From NCBI RefSeq assembly GCF_027596085.1, contig NC_072467.1, positions 6,203,861 through 6,267,860 on the forward strand: DNA of 64,000 nt. Reading direction: 5' to 3'. The notes under the pieces were generated by a model, which searched no databases, was not told the DNA's origin, and saw only the letters and a program-made list of their open reading frames with translations. Each line of letters starts with the position of its first letter. The first letter of the stretch is position 1. Both the position numbers and the translations under genes were made by a program. Shown piece after piece: positions 1 through 10,460 of this stretch. This DNA comes from Anoplopoma fimbria. Its lineage: Eukaryota; Chordata; Actinopteri; Perciformes; Anoplopomatidae.

Positions 1-2
1 TG

Positions 3-1385
3 AGAGGGAGTGGGATGGAAGACAGTGCTTGCACCTCAGGCTTCAGTGTCATGATCAAGGAATCCTGTGATGGCATGGGTGATGTCAGCGAGAAGCACGG
101 CGGAGGACCAGCTACTCCTGAGAAGGCTGTGCGTTTTTCTCTCACTGTCATGTCTGTCTCTGTCCTCACAGGTGAGGAGGAGGAAGAGGTTACCATCTTC
201 ACTGAGCCAAAGCCAAACTCAGAACTGTCTTGTAAGCCCCTTTGCCTGATGTTTGTGGATGAGTCAGACCATGAGACACTCACAGCTGTCCTGGGTCCTA
301 TAGTGGCTGAGCGTAATGCAATGAAGGAGAGCAGGCTCATTCTGTCCGTGGGCGGATTGCCTCGCTCCTTCCGCTTTCACTTCAGAGGCACGGGATATGA
401 TGAGAAGATGGTGCGCGAGGTAGAGGGCCAAGAGGCCTCAGGGTCCACCTACGTCTGCACTCTATGTGACTCCACTCGGGCGGACGCCTCTCAAAACATG
501 GTGCTACACTCCATTACTCGCAGCCATGAAGAGAACCTAGATCGTTACGAAATATGGAGAACCAACCCCTTTTCTGAGTCTGTAGATGAGCTGCGGGACA
601 GAGTCAAAGGGATCTCCGCCAAGCCCTTCATGGAGACCCATCCCACAATGGATGCATTGCATTGTGACATTGGCAATGCCACTGAGTTCTACAAAATCTT
701 CCAGGACGAGATCGGGGAGGTGTACAAAAAGGTCAACCCAAGCCGGGAGGAACGGCGCAGCTGGAGGGCAGCCCTAGATAAACAGCTGAGGAAGATGATG
801 AAGCTCAAGCCGGTGATGAGGATGAATGGGAACTATGCCCGCAAGCTAATGACCCAAGAGGCTGCGGATGCGGTGTGTGAGTTGGTGCCCTCAGAGGAGA
901 GGAGGGAGGCCCTGAGGGAGCTGATGAGGATCTACATCCAGATGAAGCCCGTGTGGCGCGCCACCTGCCCTGCCAAGGAGTGTCCCGACCAGTTGTGCCA
1001 GTACACCTTTAACTCCCAGCGCTTTGCCGACCTTCTCTCCACTACCTTCAAATACAGGTACAATGGAAAGATAACCAACTACCTGCACAAAACCCTTGCC
1101 CATGTACCTGAAATCATAGAGCGAGATGGATCCATAGGAGCCTGGGCCAGCGAGGGGAACGAGTCGGCAAACAAGCTGTTCAGGCGTTTCCGGAAGATGA
1201 ATGCACGTCAGTCAAAGGCCTTTGAGCTTGAGGACGTGTTGAAACATCACTGGCTCTACACTTCCAAGTACCTGCAGAAGTTTATGGAAGCTCACAAGGA
1301 CTCTGCCAAAGCTCTGCAAGCCACCATTGACCCAGTGGAGAGCCAGGATTATGAGGACATGTCTCTAGAAGTTATTGACTTTTGA
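3..1385 (+). CDS. rag1: RAG1, V(D)J recombination-activating protein 1, C-terminal part (5' truncated by window edge)
   Basis: Catalytic subunit of the V(D)J recombinase: it nicks at recombination signal sequences and forms hairpins in lymphocyte nuclei. The frame is open from the first bases of the window to the TGA at 1383-1385, so about 460 C-terminal codons are visible; the family is roughly 1040-1070 residues. The Met at 15 is internal, not a start. Counting from that Met, the DDE acidic triad is at D19 (in KESCDGMGD, codon 69-71), D129 (in RGTGYDEK, codon 399-401) and E383 (in ASEGNES, codon 1161-1163), corresponding to human D603, D711 and E965. The zinc-binding elements are also present: the C-x2-C in YVCTLCDS and the H-x4-H in HKTLAH. 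No stop, frameshift or intron interrupts the visible part. A short acidic stretch at about residue 54-58 replaces a variable segment in mammals. Identity is certain from family knowledge; the end is seen directly. Confidence 0.98.
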   Translation, partial: RGSGMEDSACTSGFSVMIKESCDGMGDVSEKHGGGPATPEKAVRFSLTVMSVSVLTGEEEEEVTIFTEPKPNSELSCKPLCLMFVDESDHETLTAVLGPIVAERNAMKESRLILSVGGLPRSFRFHFRGTGYDEKMVREVEGQEASGSTYVCTLCDSTRADASQNMVLHSITRSHEENLDRYEIWRTNPFSESVDELRDRVKGISAKPFMETHPTMDALHCDIGNATEFYKIFQDEIGEVYKKVNPSREERRSWRAALDKQLRKMMKLKPVMRMNGNYARKLMTQEAADAVCELVPSEERREALRELMRIYIQMKPVWRATCPAKECPDQLCQYTFNSQRFADLLSTTFKYRYNGKITNYLHKTLAHVPEIIERDGSIGAWASEGNESANKLFRRFRKMNARQSKAFELEDVLKHHWLYTSKYLQKFMEAHKDSAKALQATIDPVESQDYEDMSLEVIDF

Positions 1386-1642
1386 TTTTTCTTTTAATGT
1401 GAACCTTTAGTATTAACACTTTATTGATATCAAGGAAGTTGTATATTATTTGAATTGCCTCTCAGTAATAATGGACTTTTTTTTTTACAAATCTACTTTG
1501 TATACCAATTCATTGATATTTAGAACAATGGGGGAAAAAGATTATTGACTTGAAGTCAAGATTTTCTATAATTATTCATATTTTATTGTGATTAAAAATG
1601 TAAATTCAAACTAACATCTTCCTTTATTGTTGGATTTCACAA

Positions 1643-1648
1643 AATAAA
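1643..1648 (+). terminator. candidate proximal RAG1 polyadenylation signal (AATAAA)
   Basis: A canonical hexamer about 258 bases after the RAG1 stop, followed within 40 bases by T/TG-rich sequence. Further hexamers at 1803 and 3024-3033 are alternatives. Which of them is used cannot be told without transcripts. Confidence 0.45.
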
Positions 1649-3023
1649 AATGCAATGTATTCTCACTTCACATTTGTTTAAATGTGTGTTTTCCCTGTTT
1701 TAATATTTAATTGTATTTGTACTGTCTTGTTGTATACATATACATTTGCCAGGCTCTGTTAGCCTGTCGTTACTACACGGCAAAGATGGGACAGCAGAGG
1801 AAAATAAAAACACACAGGTTTCTGTTCTCTTGCTCTTAGTAGAAAAGTTCTTTTTTTATCTTCACCGTCTGTGAAATATGGCACAGTTTATTGTATTGCA
1901 GGGATGTGACACATTTATGAATTTATATAGAGAGGATATTTATGGAAACAGATGAAAGTGCTGTAAGTCATGGGGGGAAATTGTGTTAAAAAGACCACAT
2001 TTGTGGCCACTGTATTAATATATCATTTGAGCTGGAACAAAATGCAATCACAGAGACCCAAATGTTCTTTGTTTCATGAGTGCCCTCTGAAAAAGATTAC
2101 TTTAGTGCTTTATCGTGGGACCCCTGAGGGGCAGAATAGATGCCAGGTCACTTTGAACCAATTTTTATCTCTTTTAGTTTTTGCACAGTGGAGGATAGAT
2201 GATACTTATTCATATTCCTCACATGGAATAAAGCATATACTGACCTTATTGTTGGTATCATATAAATACAGTATGGTCCATTACGAAGCCTAATACCCCG
2301 AGGACTCTCTAGCTAGCAAGGATTTTTCTTAAGTTCTGTATATAACCTGGCACTTTCTTCTCTGCTGATATTTCTTCATTGCCATGGTTGACAGAGGAGA
2401 AGGATGAGCGGGGGCTAGAAAGACCCGATGTAAACTGATTTGTTGGCAACTATATTTGTTTGATTGATTGATTATATCTTTTTTCTGCCCTCATCATTTT
2501 GAATTGTGACAGGCAATTTTGTTTTCCTATTTGATTGAATGTTTGATTTTATTTTACTGTCATACGTTTTACCATGACAGCTGTGAAATATTCACATTTC
2601 ATCCTGTAGTTGTCACTTTCCTACAATACCATCATGTTTAAGAGTGTAACTTGTCTCATATTTGTTTTTTTGCCATAATGAATTGCATTTCCAGTGTAAT
2701 GGATGATGGATGATTCACGGAATTACACTTGCTCACTTTTCACCATGTATTTCCTTTTTTTTTTTTTTTTTTTTTTTTTTTCATATTACACTTAACATCA
2801 GGTGAACATGTTTACTGGGGTTGCTGAAGACTTTTCAAGGTGATTTATTTTGCATACTAATACTGTATTACACTGAGGTTCCACTACTTTATCTTTACAA
2901 AGCTATGAAGTATTCAGATATTTTTGCTGTATTTTTTCTGAAGCAGACAACTTACCATCATTTTGATGAGTTACCTCTATCGAGAGGGAAGTTTATACTT
3001 TTTGTTTTTGATTCATGTGAAAG

Positions 3024-3033
3024 AATAAATAAA
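3024..3033 (+). terminator. candidate distal RAG1 polyadenylation signal (overlapping AATAAATAAA)
   Basis: Two overlapping canonical hexamers followed by a TG/TTCT-rich stretch (about 3041-3070), which is typical downstream-element composition. This would give a 3'UTR of about 1.65 kb. Confidence 0.4.
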
Positions 3034-3261
3034 CATCTGACTTGAGCTTCTGGTTTGTTCTTCTTTATTAAATGATTTATATTTGATTTTGTCTTTTCAT
3101 ATTGAAGAATATGAAATTCAGGTACATTTGATCCTGGAAGACCGCACCCGCAACTGATTATTTTTACTTAAAATGCAAATAATACAAATTTCTGTCACAA
3201 TAAAAGTTTATGAAAACACATTTCAAATAAACAAGTATGAAGACAGAATCTAAGGCTGTTC

Positions 3262-3720
3262 ATTATTTTTTTATTGAGTACAGATCAGCATATTAGATAT
3301 TTTTCATTCAGAAATCATCATTTTAATCATAAAAATAATTGCAGAACAAATTCGTTACTTAACGGACTATAAAATGATAATGAACTATTGTTAAGCTGTT
3401 AAAAACACAAACAAGAGATGTTGTAGTTAGACTTACTAAATATTCTGTTTGTTTGTGTTTTTACCAGCTTTACAATAGTTCATTATAATTTTGTATTCCG
3501 TTAAGTACCACAGGTTTTACTTTCTAACACTTTCTTCAAGAAACTCAAACAAGAAACATTGTAGTCAGACTTATTACAATTTCTGTTTGTTTGTGTTTTG
3601 TCAAACAATGTAAAATTGTAATGATAATATACATCTGTTAGACTGGAGGCATCAGGTAACAATTTTATTATTTATTTCTTCACAAAATGTTTCACATTGA
3701 GAACAGATCAGCATATTATG
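3262..3720. repeat. imperfect long inverted repeat with internal duplication between RAG1 and RAG2
   Basis: The left arm begins near 3359 (CTTAACGGACTATAAAAT) and its reverse complement ends near 3505. The arms are about 58 bases, pair with only a handful of mismatches, and share the core of an A-rich AACACAAACAA stretch and its complement. The central segment (AAACAAGAGATGTTGTAG to TGTTTGTTTGTGTTT) recurs at about 3547-3600. The phrase ACAGATCAGCATATTA occurs at both 3281 and 3705. The structure resembles a folded MITE or local duplication; no target site duplication was found. Confidence 0.6.
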
Positions 3721-3737
3721 TTTTTGTTCATGAATCC

Positions 3738-3743
3738 TTTATT
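3738..3743 (-). terminator. candidate RAG2 polyadenylation signal (AATAAA on minus strand)
   Basis: TTTATT on the + strand, about 76 bases downstream of the RAG2 stop. Further copies lie at 3664-3669 and 3671-3676. A short RAG2 3'UTR is inferred. Confidence 0.4.
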
Positions 3744-3818
3744 CACTGAATATCAACAAGAAACATCCTAAATATACTCAGTGTTCCAGTGACCATCTAC
3801 ACACAACATAAACTGTAG

Positions 3819-5419
3819 TCAGTTGAAAAGCCTCCTGAAAAAGCTTTTTTTGGCAGGGGACATCTTAATTGTTGGAGGGGATTTTCTGTCCTTAACTTTC
3901 ATGGGGGTACGCTTCAGTGGGATGACCTGTGGAGGTGGGGTCATCTCCTGGTAGGGCAGGCCTCCGTGGTCCATGCAGAAGTACCTTTTGCTGCCTTGGG
4001 AGAGCCTGAGCAGCAGGGTCTCCGACAGCTCCATGCACTGGGCATGGACCCAGTGTCCCCCCTCCCCTCTGGAGCAGAAGATCATGGCTGGCCGGTAGAG
4101 CTCAGTGGAGTAGTAGGGCTCCCACGTGTTGGGGTCCACCTGACAGCCCAGGCAGCATTTGATCCAGTAGCCTGTTTGTGATTCGTCCTCCTCATCCTCC
4201 TCGTTGTAATTACCACCTTCTCCGTCGTCACTGTCCTCCAGCTCGTGCGGCTCACGACCGAAGTAGAGCTCCTCAGAGTCTTCGAGAGGAGGGGAGTCGT
4301 CGTAATCGGTGGACTCCTGGCTGCAGACCTGGGTTCCTTCTTCCTCTCTGGCTTCCCCCTCTGTCTGGAAACTCACCTGATAGAAGTAATGCATATCTGC
4401 TTGGGATGGCCTTCCTTCAGTGGGAACAGCAAGTAGGACACTTCCCTCCCCGGCACTGCTGCCAAACCAAGTGCGACTATGGGCGATGTCAGGGGTCCAC
4501 TTAGGGGATTCTAGGGGCTCAAAGTGGATCCCTTTCTCATTCACAACCACAGTGCTGCACTCCATCCTCTTCTGAGAGTCGGACTGATACCCACCTAATA
4601 TGATATATCTGTGAGAGGGACCTGTACGGGTGATTATGGCACTAGATATGGATATGCCAGTTTCAAGGGTCTCACAGGAAAGCAAGGGGCTGCCCTGCAG
4701 GAGCTCTACACGCAGACGGAAGAGTCGAGGGGGCGAGAGTCAGAGGCGAGGGAGTGACCCCCGAGGAAGTAGACACAGTCTTCTCTGGCGAGGGCCAAAT
4801 GGAAAGACAGTCCGTCGCTGAGCTCAGGTAGAGTGTGAGCAGAGGAGCAACCAAACTCCAAGTCAAACAGGAACACCTGAGGATGACAGTCGATGACACT
4901 GTTCCAGCTCTCTGTGGTCCGCTCTCCTGCGGGAATGTAGGATCTACCACCAAACAACACATAAGCCGTCTTCCCACGGCTTTGAACCACGCTCATTGTG
5001 TGGCCGTATCTGGCCCCTGGCATTTCTCCCACCAGCTCCATTTCTTTGCAGCACAGGGTCAGCTTACGATTGCAGCCACGGCTTTCTGTGGTCAGCATGT
5101 ACAGGCTCGATGAGATCTCGTTATTCGGGGTGCGGCCACCATGGATGAGGTAACTTTCTGGAAGCCCGTCATAGGGGTCGAGGCGGCACACTGCTGGGCA
5201 ACGTAATGGAGGAAGGTAGCATGAGTCATTCGAGAAAGAGATGGCCCTCAACCTCATCTCACCGAGTTTAAAACGAACGCCAAACACTCCAGTTGGACAT
5301 GAGCGCTTGGGCCAACCTTTCTGCCCAAACAGGAGAAGTTCCCCATCCAGCTGCAGCAGAGAGAAGCCGGGCTGCAGGAGGCCGGCACAGTTCACTGGAG
5401 TTAATGGTTCCAGGGTCAT
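3819..5419 (-). CDS. rag2: RAG2, V(D)J recombination-activating protein 2, whole coding exon with one apparent frameshift
   Basis: RAG1's partner in the recombinase: a six-bladed kelch-like propeller plus a PHD finger that binds H3K4me3. The start is the ATG at 5419-5417 (MTLEPLTPVNCAGLLQPGFS), just after a good acceptor ending at 5434. An in-frame upstream Met at 5467 lies in the intron. Residues 1-229 are in one frame, which then runs to a false stop at 4706. Homology resumes in the next frame at once (DSRP, then RLFRLRVELLQG), so one base is missing in the G run at 4729-4733 (C run on the coding strand). Allowing for it the protein is 533 residues, the usual length. Acidic hinge about 357-415; PHD about 418-486 with Y418, M446, F448 and W457 at the histone-reading positions; basic C-terminal tail SPAKKSFFRRLFN. 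Coding is in one exon, convergent with RAG1 and 2.4 kb from it. Confidence 0.96.
4729..4733 (-). other. frameshift site in RAG2 (five-C run where six are needed)
   Basis: On the coding strand the run reads CGCCCCCTCGAC. Conserved RAG2 needs one more C to keep ...SRPPRLF... in frame. Without it translation ends at TAG 4708-4706 after 237 residues. Both flanks are otherwise fully conserved and open, which favours a homopolymer sequencing or assembly error over an old pseudogene. Confidence 0.85.
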
Positions 5420-5433
5420 TTTCCGGCAGCTGT

Positions 5434-5613
5434 CTGCGTGAAAAACAGCACACAAACACAGAAACACAACAATATGTCAGTCAGCTGTTGATTGTTTTCC
5501 TACAGGGGTTTTAAATTTGACTTCCTGTTTATTACAGTAACACCTGGAGAATCATAACAGAGGCATAAAGTCATTTAGCTTCTCGGCAACAAGAAATCAA
5601 CAACAGCTACTAC

Positions 5614-5658
<45 letters not shown>

Positions 5659-6423
5659 TATTATTATAAAAAAGAGCTTAAAAATGTTCCAACTATGTTG
5701 TTGTGGTTAACGAACTGCTACTGTTACTGTGTGCTGTATGCATGCTGCTGCTGTTGTTTTTTGCAACACAAAGAAGCATTGAATCCTAAAGTCAAACATT
5801 AGTAACAATATGTAACTCCACACTTAAGTAAGGAAAGATTACTTCTTCATGGGGTCACTTTATTATTTAACACAACAAACAAAATCACATGTTTAAACTT
5901 TCTATCTTTGAATCAGAATCTTACAGGGTGTACTTAACTGAAGCATAAGGCACAAACACTTCCAAGAGCTTCTTCATGAACTCAGCATGATTTGCAGGAA
6001 GATGTGTTACATTTTCTGTTGCAAGTACCATTAGGAAATGATTGGACAATGGCACAGTGTGGACATTGTGCAATGGTAATGTGCAATCTACCTTTAAAAG
6101 TAAGCAAAACAAAAATAGCCAAATTTAATGAATGATATAAATCTCTTTTAAAATCATCCTTAAACTTTGTGGTTTATTCTGAGTCAAGCAGTTGTGTAAT
6201 CATTCCTTCAACTGACTATAACAATACAGTGTAATTTCAATAGCTTTAACAGCATTATGAATACTGCTGTGCACAGTATGAATCACTTCAACACAGACTG
6301 TTTGACAATATTTTGCAGCCAGCAGGATGGTTACACAAGCTCTGCAAGAGTAACGGCAGCGCAGTATTGACTTTAAAAGCCTGAGAACTATTATTTATTC
6401 CTTTAAATTTTTAGCTTGCTTAC
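5434..6423 (-). other. probable 5' intron of RAG2, with (ATT)n
   Basis: On the minus strand the acceptor is a T/TG-rich tract followed by TTTCACGCAG, ending at 5434, 14 bases before the RAG2 ATG. The best matching donor upstream is AAG|GTAAGC with GT at 6423-6422. The resulting intron is about 990 bases. RAG2 genes generally have a non-coding first exon, so this is expected. It contains an (ATT)n microsatellite at 5614-5667. Nothing else is recognised inside. Confidence 0.55.
5614..5667. repeat. (ATT)n microsatellite
   Basis: About 18 units of a trinucleotide repeat with one imperfection, in the putative RAG2 intron. Confidence 0.95.
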
Positions 6424-6650
6424 CTTACAGCCAGGGCCAGGACACCGTGCCTGAGCTCACTTTAGTGTGGATCTTACAATCACAAAGATGAACCTAAGGC
6501 TCTTAACCTAACTTTGACAAAGGCAGACGAGGAGAGGGTTTGTGAAGCTTCGTTGACTCACAGACACTTCCAGATCTTGAGGTTAACAGTCTGTGACTGC
6601 TGCTCACTGGCAGGTGTGCTGCCTGAATACATTTAGTGTATCACTTCAAA
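6424..6650 (-). other. candidate non-coding first exon and promoter region of RAG2
   Basis: Inferred from the strong donor AAG|GTAAGC at 6424/6423, in the position where RAG2's 5'UTR exon is expected. The transcription start is not visible: no TATA box, and the upper limit given is arbitrary. A CAGGTG E-box lies at 6611-6616. No open frame here joins the RAG2 ATG, as expected for 5'UTR. Confidence 0.4.
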
Positions 6651-9318
6651 GATATCACTGGATATCAGTTATACCAAAGAGGGTACAACAGGCTCTTGTC
6701 AGTTGAACAATCCTAACATGTAATTTTTTAAGAAAGATGCAGTGTATGTTTTTTTTACCTACAGTAGTCAAACAAGTTTAAACTCAGATCCAAAAAGAAA
6801 AAGGGACACGCTGCTTTTTTTGTCTTACCCTTTAAGAAATTTCGTTTTTACATTCAATGAATACATTTTGTTTTCACACATTCAAATCTGGCTTCAATTA
6901 AGTAAATAAATGAAATGTTGCAACAGTCCAAATAACAACCATGCTGGGAAACATGACACACATTGTGGAAGAAATGCATGGTGACCAAATGTTTTGAATT
7001 AGTTAAACATCGTAGTTCTTTTTATTGCCGTAACAAGACACACCTCTGATGATAATCTTTTGTTGAGAGGTTGGAGGCAGACAATACAAATACATTGAAA
7101 GCCAATGTGTGTGTTCTTGTACTGCTATAAAGTCTATTCGACAAAATGAATTGTTATAGTTTGTTGGTTATTTCTGAAAAAATACACCTACATTTCAATT
7201 ATTATGTTAACGGACACTGATGCACACCACCATTTAATTGCATTAAGTTAAACTAAAGGTCTATCAATATGCTTCCCACATTCATTTGGAAATTCCTCAT
7301 TTAATTAAAATGTATTATCTAATGTCTGACCTGAGGCCAACCCATTTCCTTACAGCTGAAATTCTCTGAGTAAGAGACATTCGACTATATCAAACTTGTT
7401 ATGTTTTTGTTTAATGTTGAGGCAGTATATGCTGACCCTCCATTCGATTTCAGAAAAACACTGCTTCATGAGAAACAATGTGTCCTTTCAAACCTAGTGC
7501 TTGTTTTGTATATACAGTGTTTACTGTTCTGCAGCCTAGATTCACATTTTCAGCTTTGCTACTATGGCATTAATTCAAAGCTTTGTTTCTGTATCTGACT
7601 TGGCTCACTTCCCCTTATTCTTCTTTTCCTTTGCCTCCAGATTAAGCCTTTTCCTCCTTCTTTTTCCGCATGATTTTATTTATTTTTGGCATCAAAAATT
7701 ATCTGATCCTCAGACACTGTCACGCTGCTCATGCTGAAAAAAGCCCCATACACATTTTAACAAATATGGTTATTAGTTGCAGCCTGCCTTATACATAAAC
7801 ACCTTCAGCGCTGAATGACATGCTGTACGGGGAGCGGGAGTCATTTACTCACACAGTACACTGAACCTAATGCATTATCATACTATTATGCTGTTTCATA
7901 ATGGGAGTGTAAAAGAAACATCCATTCTCAACAATGATGAATACATTCTAGCAGATGGTTAAGTGTGAAATTTCTTTGTGTATGCCTCCATTTTACAGAT
8001 ATGACCTAATGTAGGTAAAAGCAGAGCCCCTATACGAGTGACACACACACATGCCTAAACGCCTAGGGAAAGATTGAGCTGGAAGCAGATGTCTACCCTC
8101 GCATTAGCATAATGCTTTTGTGCACTGAGCGGCTGAGAGAAAACTTGAGGAGTGTGCAAAACAAAGGCAGAAACCACAAGTGCCTGGAAGACAGTTACAG
8201 CTTGAAAACACAAAACAGCAGAGCACCTGTGTGTCTAAACTGATGCTTGAGTGCAAGAGAAAAGAGTTTACTAGAGAGGATATAACGCATGAATTCAGAT
8301 GTCAGTGGGATATATGCAGAATGCAGTTTTTTTTTTCTTTCTCTATATTGTTTAGAACTGTTCAATCCGTATGACTTCAGCCTTGGAAAAACAAACTTCT
8401 CTAGTCACCTCAAGGCATCCACACAAAAGCAGTGTTGAAAAATTCTGCCTGCTATGTACCCACAGTTGGGATGCTGCAGAGAATGAGTAGGAGGCACAGC
8501 GGTGCGTGGCGGACCCCGGGCCATGAAAGCATTTGTACATAATTGATAGAACAAAGTAATTAGAATCTATGGTAGCACCTGTTTCTGTCCCTTGCAATGT
8601 ATCACTACCTGACTGTTGCTGCCCTGAAGCGTGGTTTTGACGGATGGCGCGGTGACAGCTCTGATGTTCTCTGATGATCATTGTGCACTGGCGTTTATCA
8701 CTATTTAATGTTACGGTAATTGCTCCCCTTGTGGTGATTGGTGCTGAGTGCTGGTGGGGCATTTTCAACTGGCTTTGGTTAACATTGTTGCGGTAGGGTG
8801 GTTATCATCTGGTGAGTGGTGACGTGTGACACCAACATGTTTTCTCACCAACTCATCAATACAGCAGCTTGATCAGCGGCCCTACACTACAAACTGTGAC
8901 ACTCTAGGTACCCACAAGCGTAACTTTTGCACCTCAATTTTAAACCTGGATATGCATACAGTCTTTCCAAAATAGTAAATTTGGGTAGGCCTAGGCAACA
9001 AACTACTTGGTTAGGTTTAGAAAAGATCGTAAAATTTAAACAAGTTTGTTACATAGTTAGGTGGGCTTACTCGACCTCCTCCTGAAGCAGAATCTTCAAA
9101 TCAGACGTATTTGAAGAGTTGGGAATGAGAACAGGCCACAGTTCAGTTTCTACGTTCAGTTTCATTGTTTTCAATATGCAACATTCATTTGATTCTCAAC
9201 TATGTCTCTTTAATGTTATGTTCACGTACTTTTCTACTGTTTTAGCTTCCTGACCCATGTGGAGCGTGTCCTTTAACTTTAAAGTTTTAGTTCACTCTCA
9301 TTAATCTTGTTTCCAGTC
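6651..9318. other. intergenic sequence, no gene recognised
   Basis: AT-rich unique sequence with no convincing exon. The minus-strand frame at 8352-8768 (138 codons) starts with a plausible Met but has no recognisable domain, and its composition (Ser/His/Gln-rich) looks like chance. In human the IFTAP gene starts in this position, divergent from RAG2; I do not recognise its exons here. Confidence 0.5.
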
Positions 9319-9640
9319 ACAGCAGGCAACTTTCCAGTGAAAATGCTCTGATAAGCTAAATGTGTGAAGTTGCCCAGAACCAAACAACAAATAAACACAG
9401 TTAACCACCTACTGGGGAAAATAGTGGAGCATGTAGCAGTTAAAAAAACTGGTCATTCTCACAGGAGTTAGAAGAAACCAAAACAGAGTGAATGTTAGAC
9501 TTACATTAATCGAGGGGTCAGAAACAAGACTCCAAGTAATTCTAATGTTGCTCTGTGTTTGCTGGATGTGTTTGTAACTGTTCACTTACATGTTAGCCAC
9601 TTCAACTTTAGAAAGTGATAATGTTTCAACATTCTCTCAT
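9319..9640. repeat. copy 1 of a dispersed degenerate repeat family
   Basis: It shares ordered phrases with the copies at 31514, 43585 and 47850: an AGCAGGCA/AGCTAA head, then 'CAGGAGTTAG', 'ACCAAAACAGAG', 'GACTTACATT', then a 'GCTGGATGTGTTTGTAACTG' tail. The copies are strongly diverged. I infer an old transposon family common in fish; the name is not known to me. Confidence 0.5.
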
Positions 9641-9779
9641 CCTACTTCTCCCGACTTTGTGGATGGATCGAAAATCCCGCAATCCATGTAGAAGATGTTT
9701 CCTCAAAAACAGATTTGGCAAAACAAATAAATTAGCATATAAAGGACCTTTGTGATAAAATAGGGTTATTAAATATACA

Positions 9780-10460
9780 TTGTCCCTTCCATGCTCAATG
9801 TTCCTTTGCTTAAAATCCCTCGTCTTTCATCTCGCTCCTATTGTTCTTGGATCCCCTGCTCCACTAAATGTGTTGAATGTGTTTCTCCTCTGTTTTCCTC
9901 TCTCTGTGTTGGTGAGCACCAAGGTTTGGTTGCCTTGCTGTGGCAGGATGCCAGGGTTGCAGTCTGCCTCACCCTGGCACCAGACCAGATGCTGGTGGAA
10001 ACCCGGGAGTCTCTCTGCGGCTCCTCTGAGCTCTTTTAGGTCTGACTGTAGCTTTTTCTCAAGACGGAGTCACAGTTCATGGGTTGTGACTGTTATACGT
10101 TGAACAGGCAACCTAAAGCCATGTTTTAAGCTGATAAGCTTAGATCTGCCCTCACCTTGTCTCAACCGTCTCCCAGCAGGGAAATGCGGTGAGTAGACAC
10201 ACGATTGTGGCCCTGATACTTGACATGTTCCCGAGGGAGATGGAGGGATCAGGAGACAAAGGAGGAACAGAGCGGTCAGAGCCAAGAGGGAGTGAGACGT
10301 GACAACAGCAGGACAGCTCGGGCGGCTTCTTTCGCCTGTGGATCAGGTCGGGGTCAGTAGCTTGTTGATCCCCCGCTGCTCCCCGGAAGCTTGATGGATT
10401 GAAGCTTTGAGTATAAAAACCTGCAGAACAGTTTTCAATCAAACTGAATCCCCTCATTGA
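9780..10460. other. GC-richer block open in several frames, nature unknown
   Basis: Long stop-free stretches occur in more than one frame. The minus strand has a frame around 10060-9890 reading LEKKLQSDLKELRGAAERLP, which is coiled-coil-like. Another minus frame at 10285-10159 reads a very hydrophobic LALTALFLLCLLIP segment ending at a possible donor CAAG|GTGAGG. The phases of the two do not join and neither has an ATG. On the + strand a TATAAAA box is at 10412-10418. I do not recognise a gene. Confidence 0.25.

Larger units (their letters stand above)
1386..3260 (+). other. RAG1 3'UTR and start of the RAG1-RAG2 convergent intergenic region
   Basis: No coding frame is supported here. The sequence is AT-rich with a poly-T run at about 2754-2781. 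Several canonical polyadenylation signals lie on the RAG1 strand (1643-1648, 1803-1808, 3024-3033 as two overlapping hexamers, 3199-3204), so alternative 3' ends are possible. The 1643 signal is followed by TG-rich sequence, a normal context for cleavage. The short open frames in this stretch look random. Confidence 0.6.

Noticed and set aside
170..176. CACAG/GTGAGG inside RAG1 resembling adjoining splice sites
   Set aside because: The frame reads through and homology continues on both sides, so no intron is needed.
67..1103. Alternative frames inside RAG1
   Set aside because: Shadows of the long, conserved RAG1 frame.
4178..5514. Several + strand frames across RAG2
   Set aside because: Antisense shadows of the RAG2 coding exon.
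8352..8768. 138-codon minus-strand frame
   Set aside because: No domain, no splice or promoter support; likely chance.
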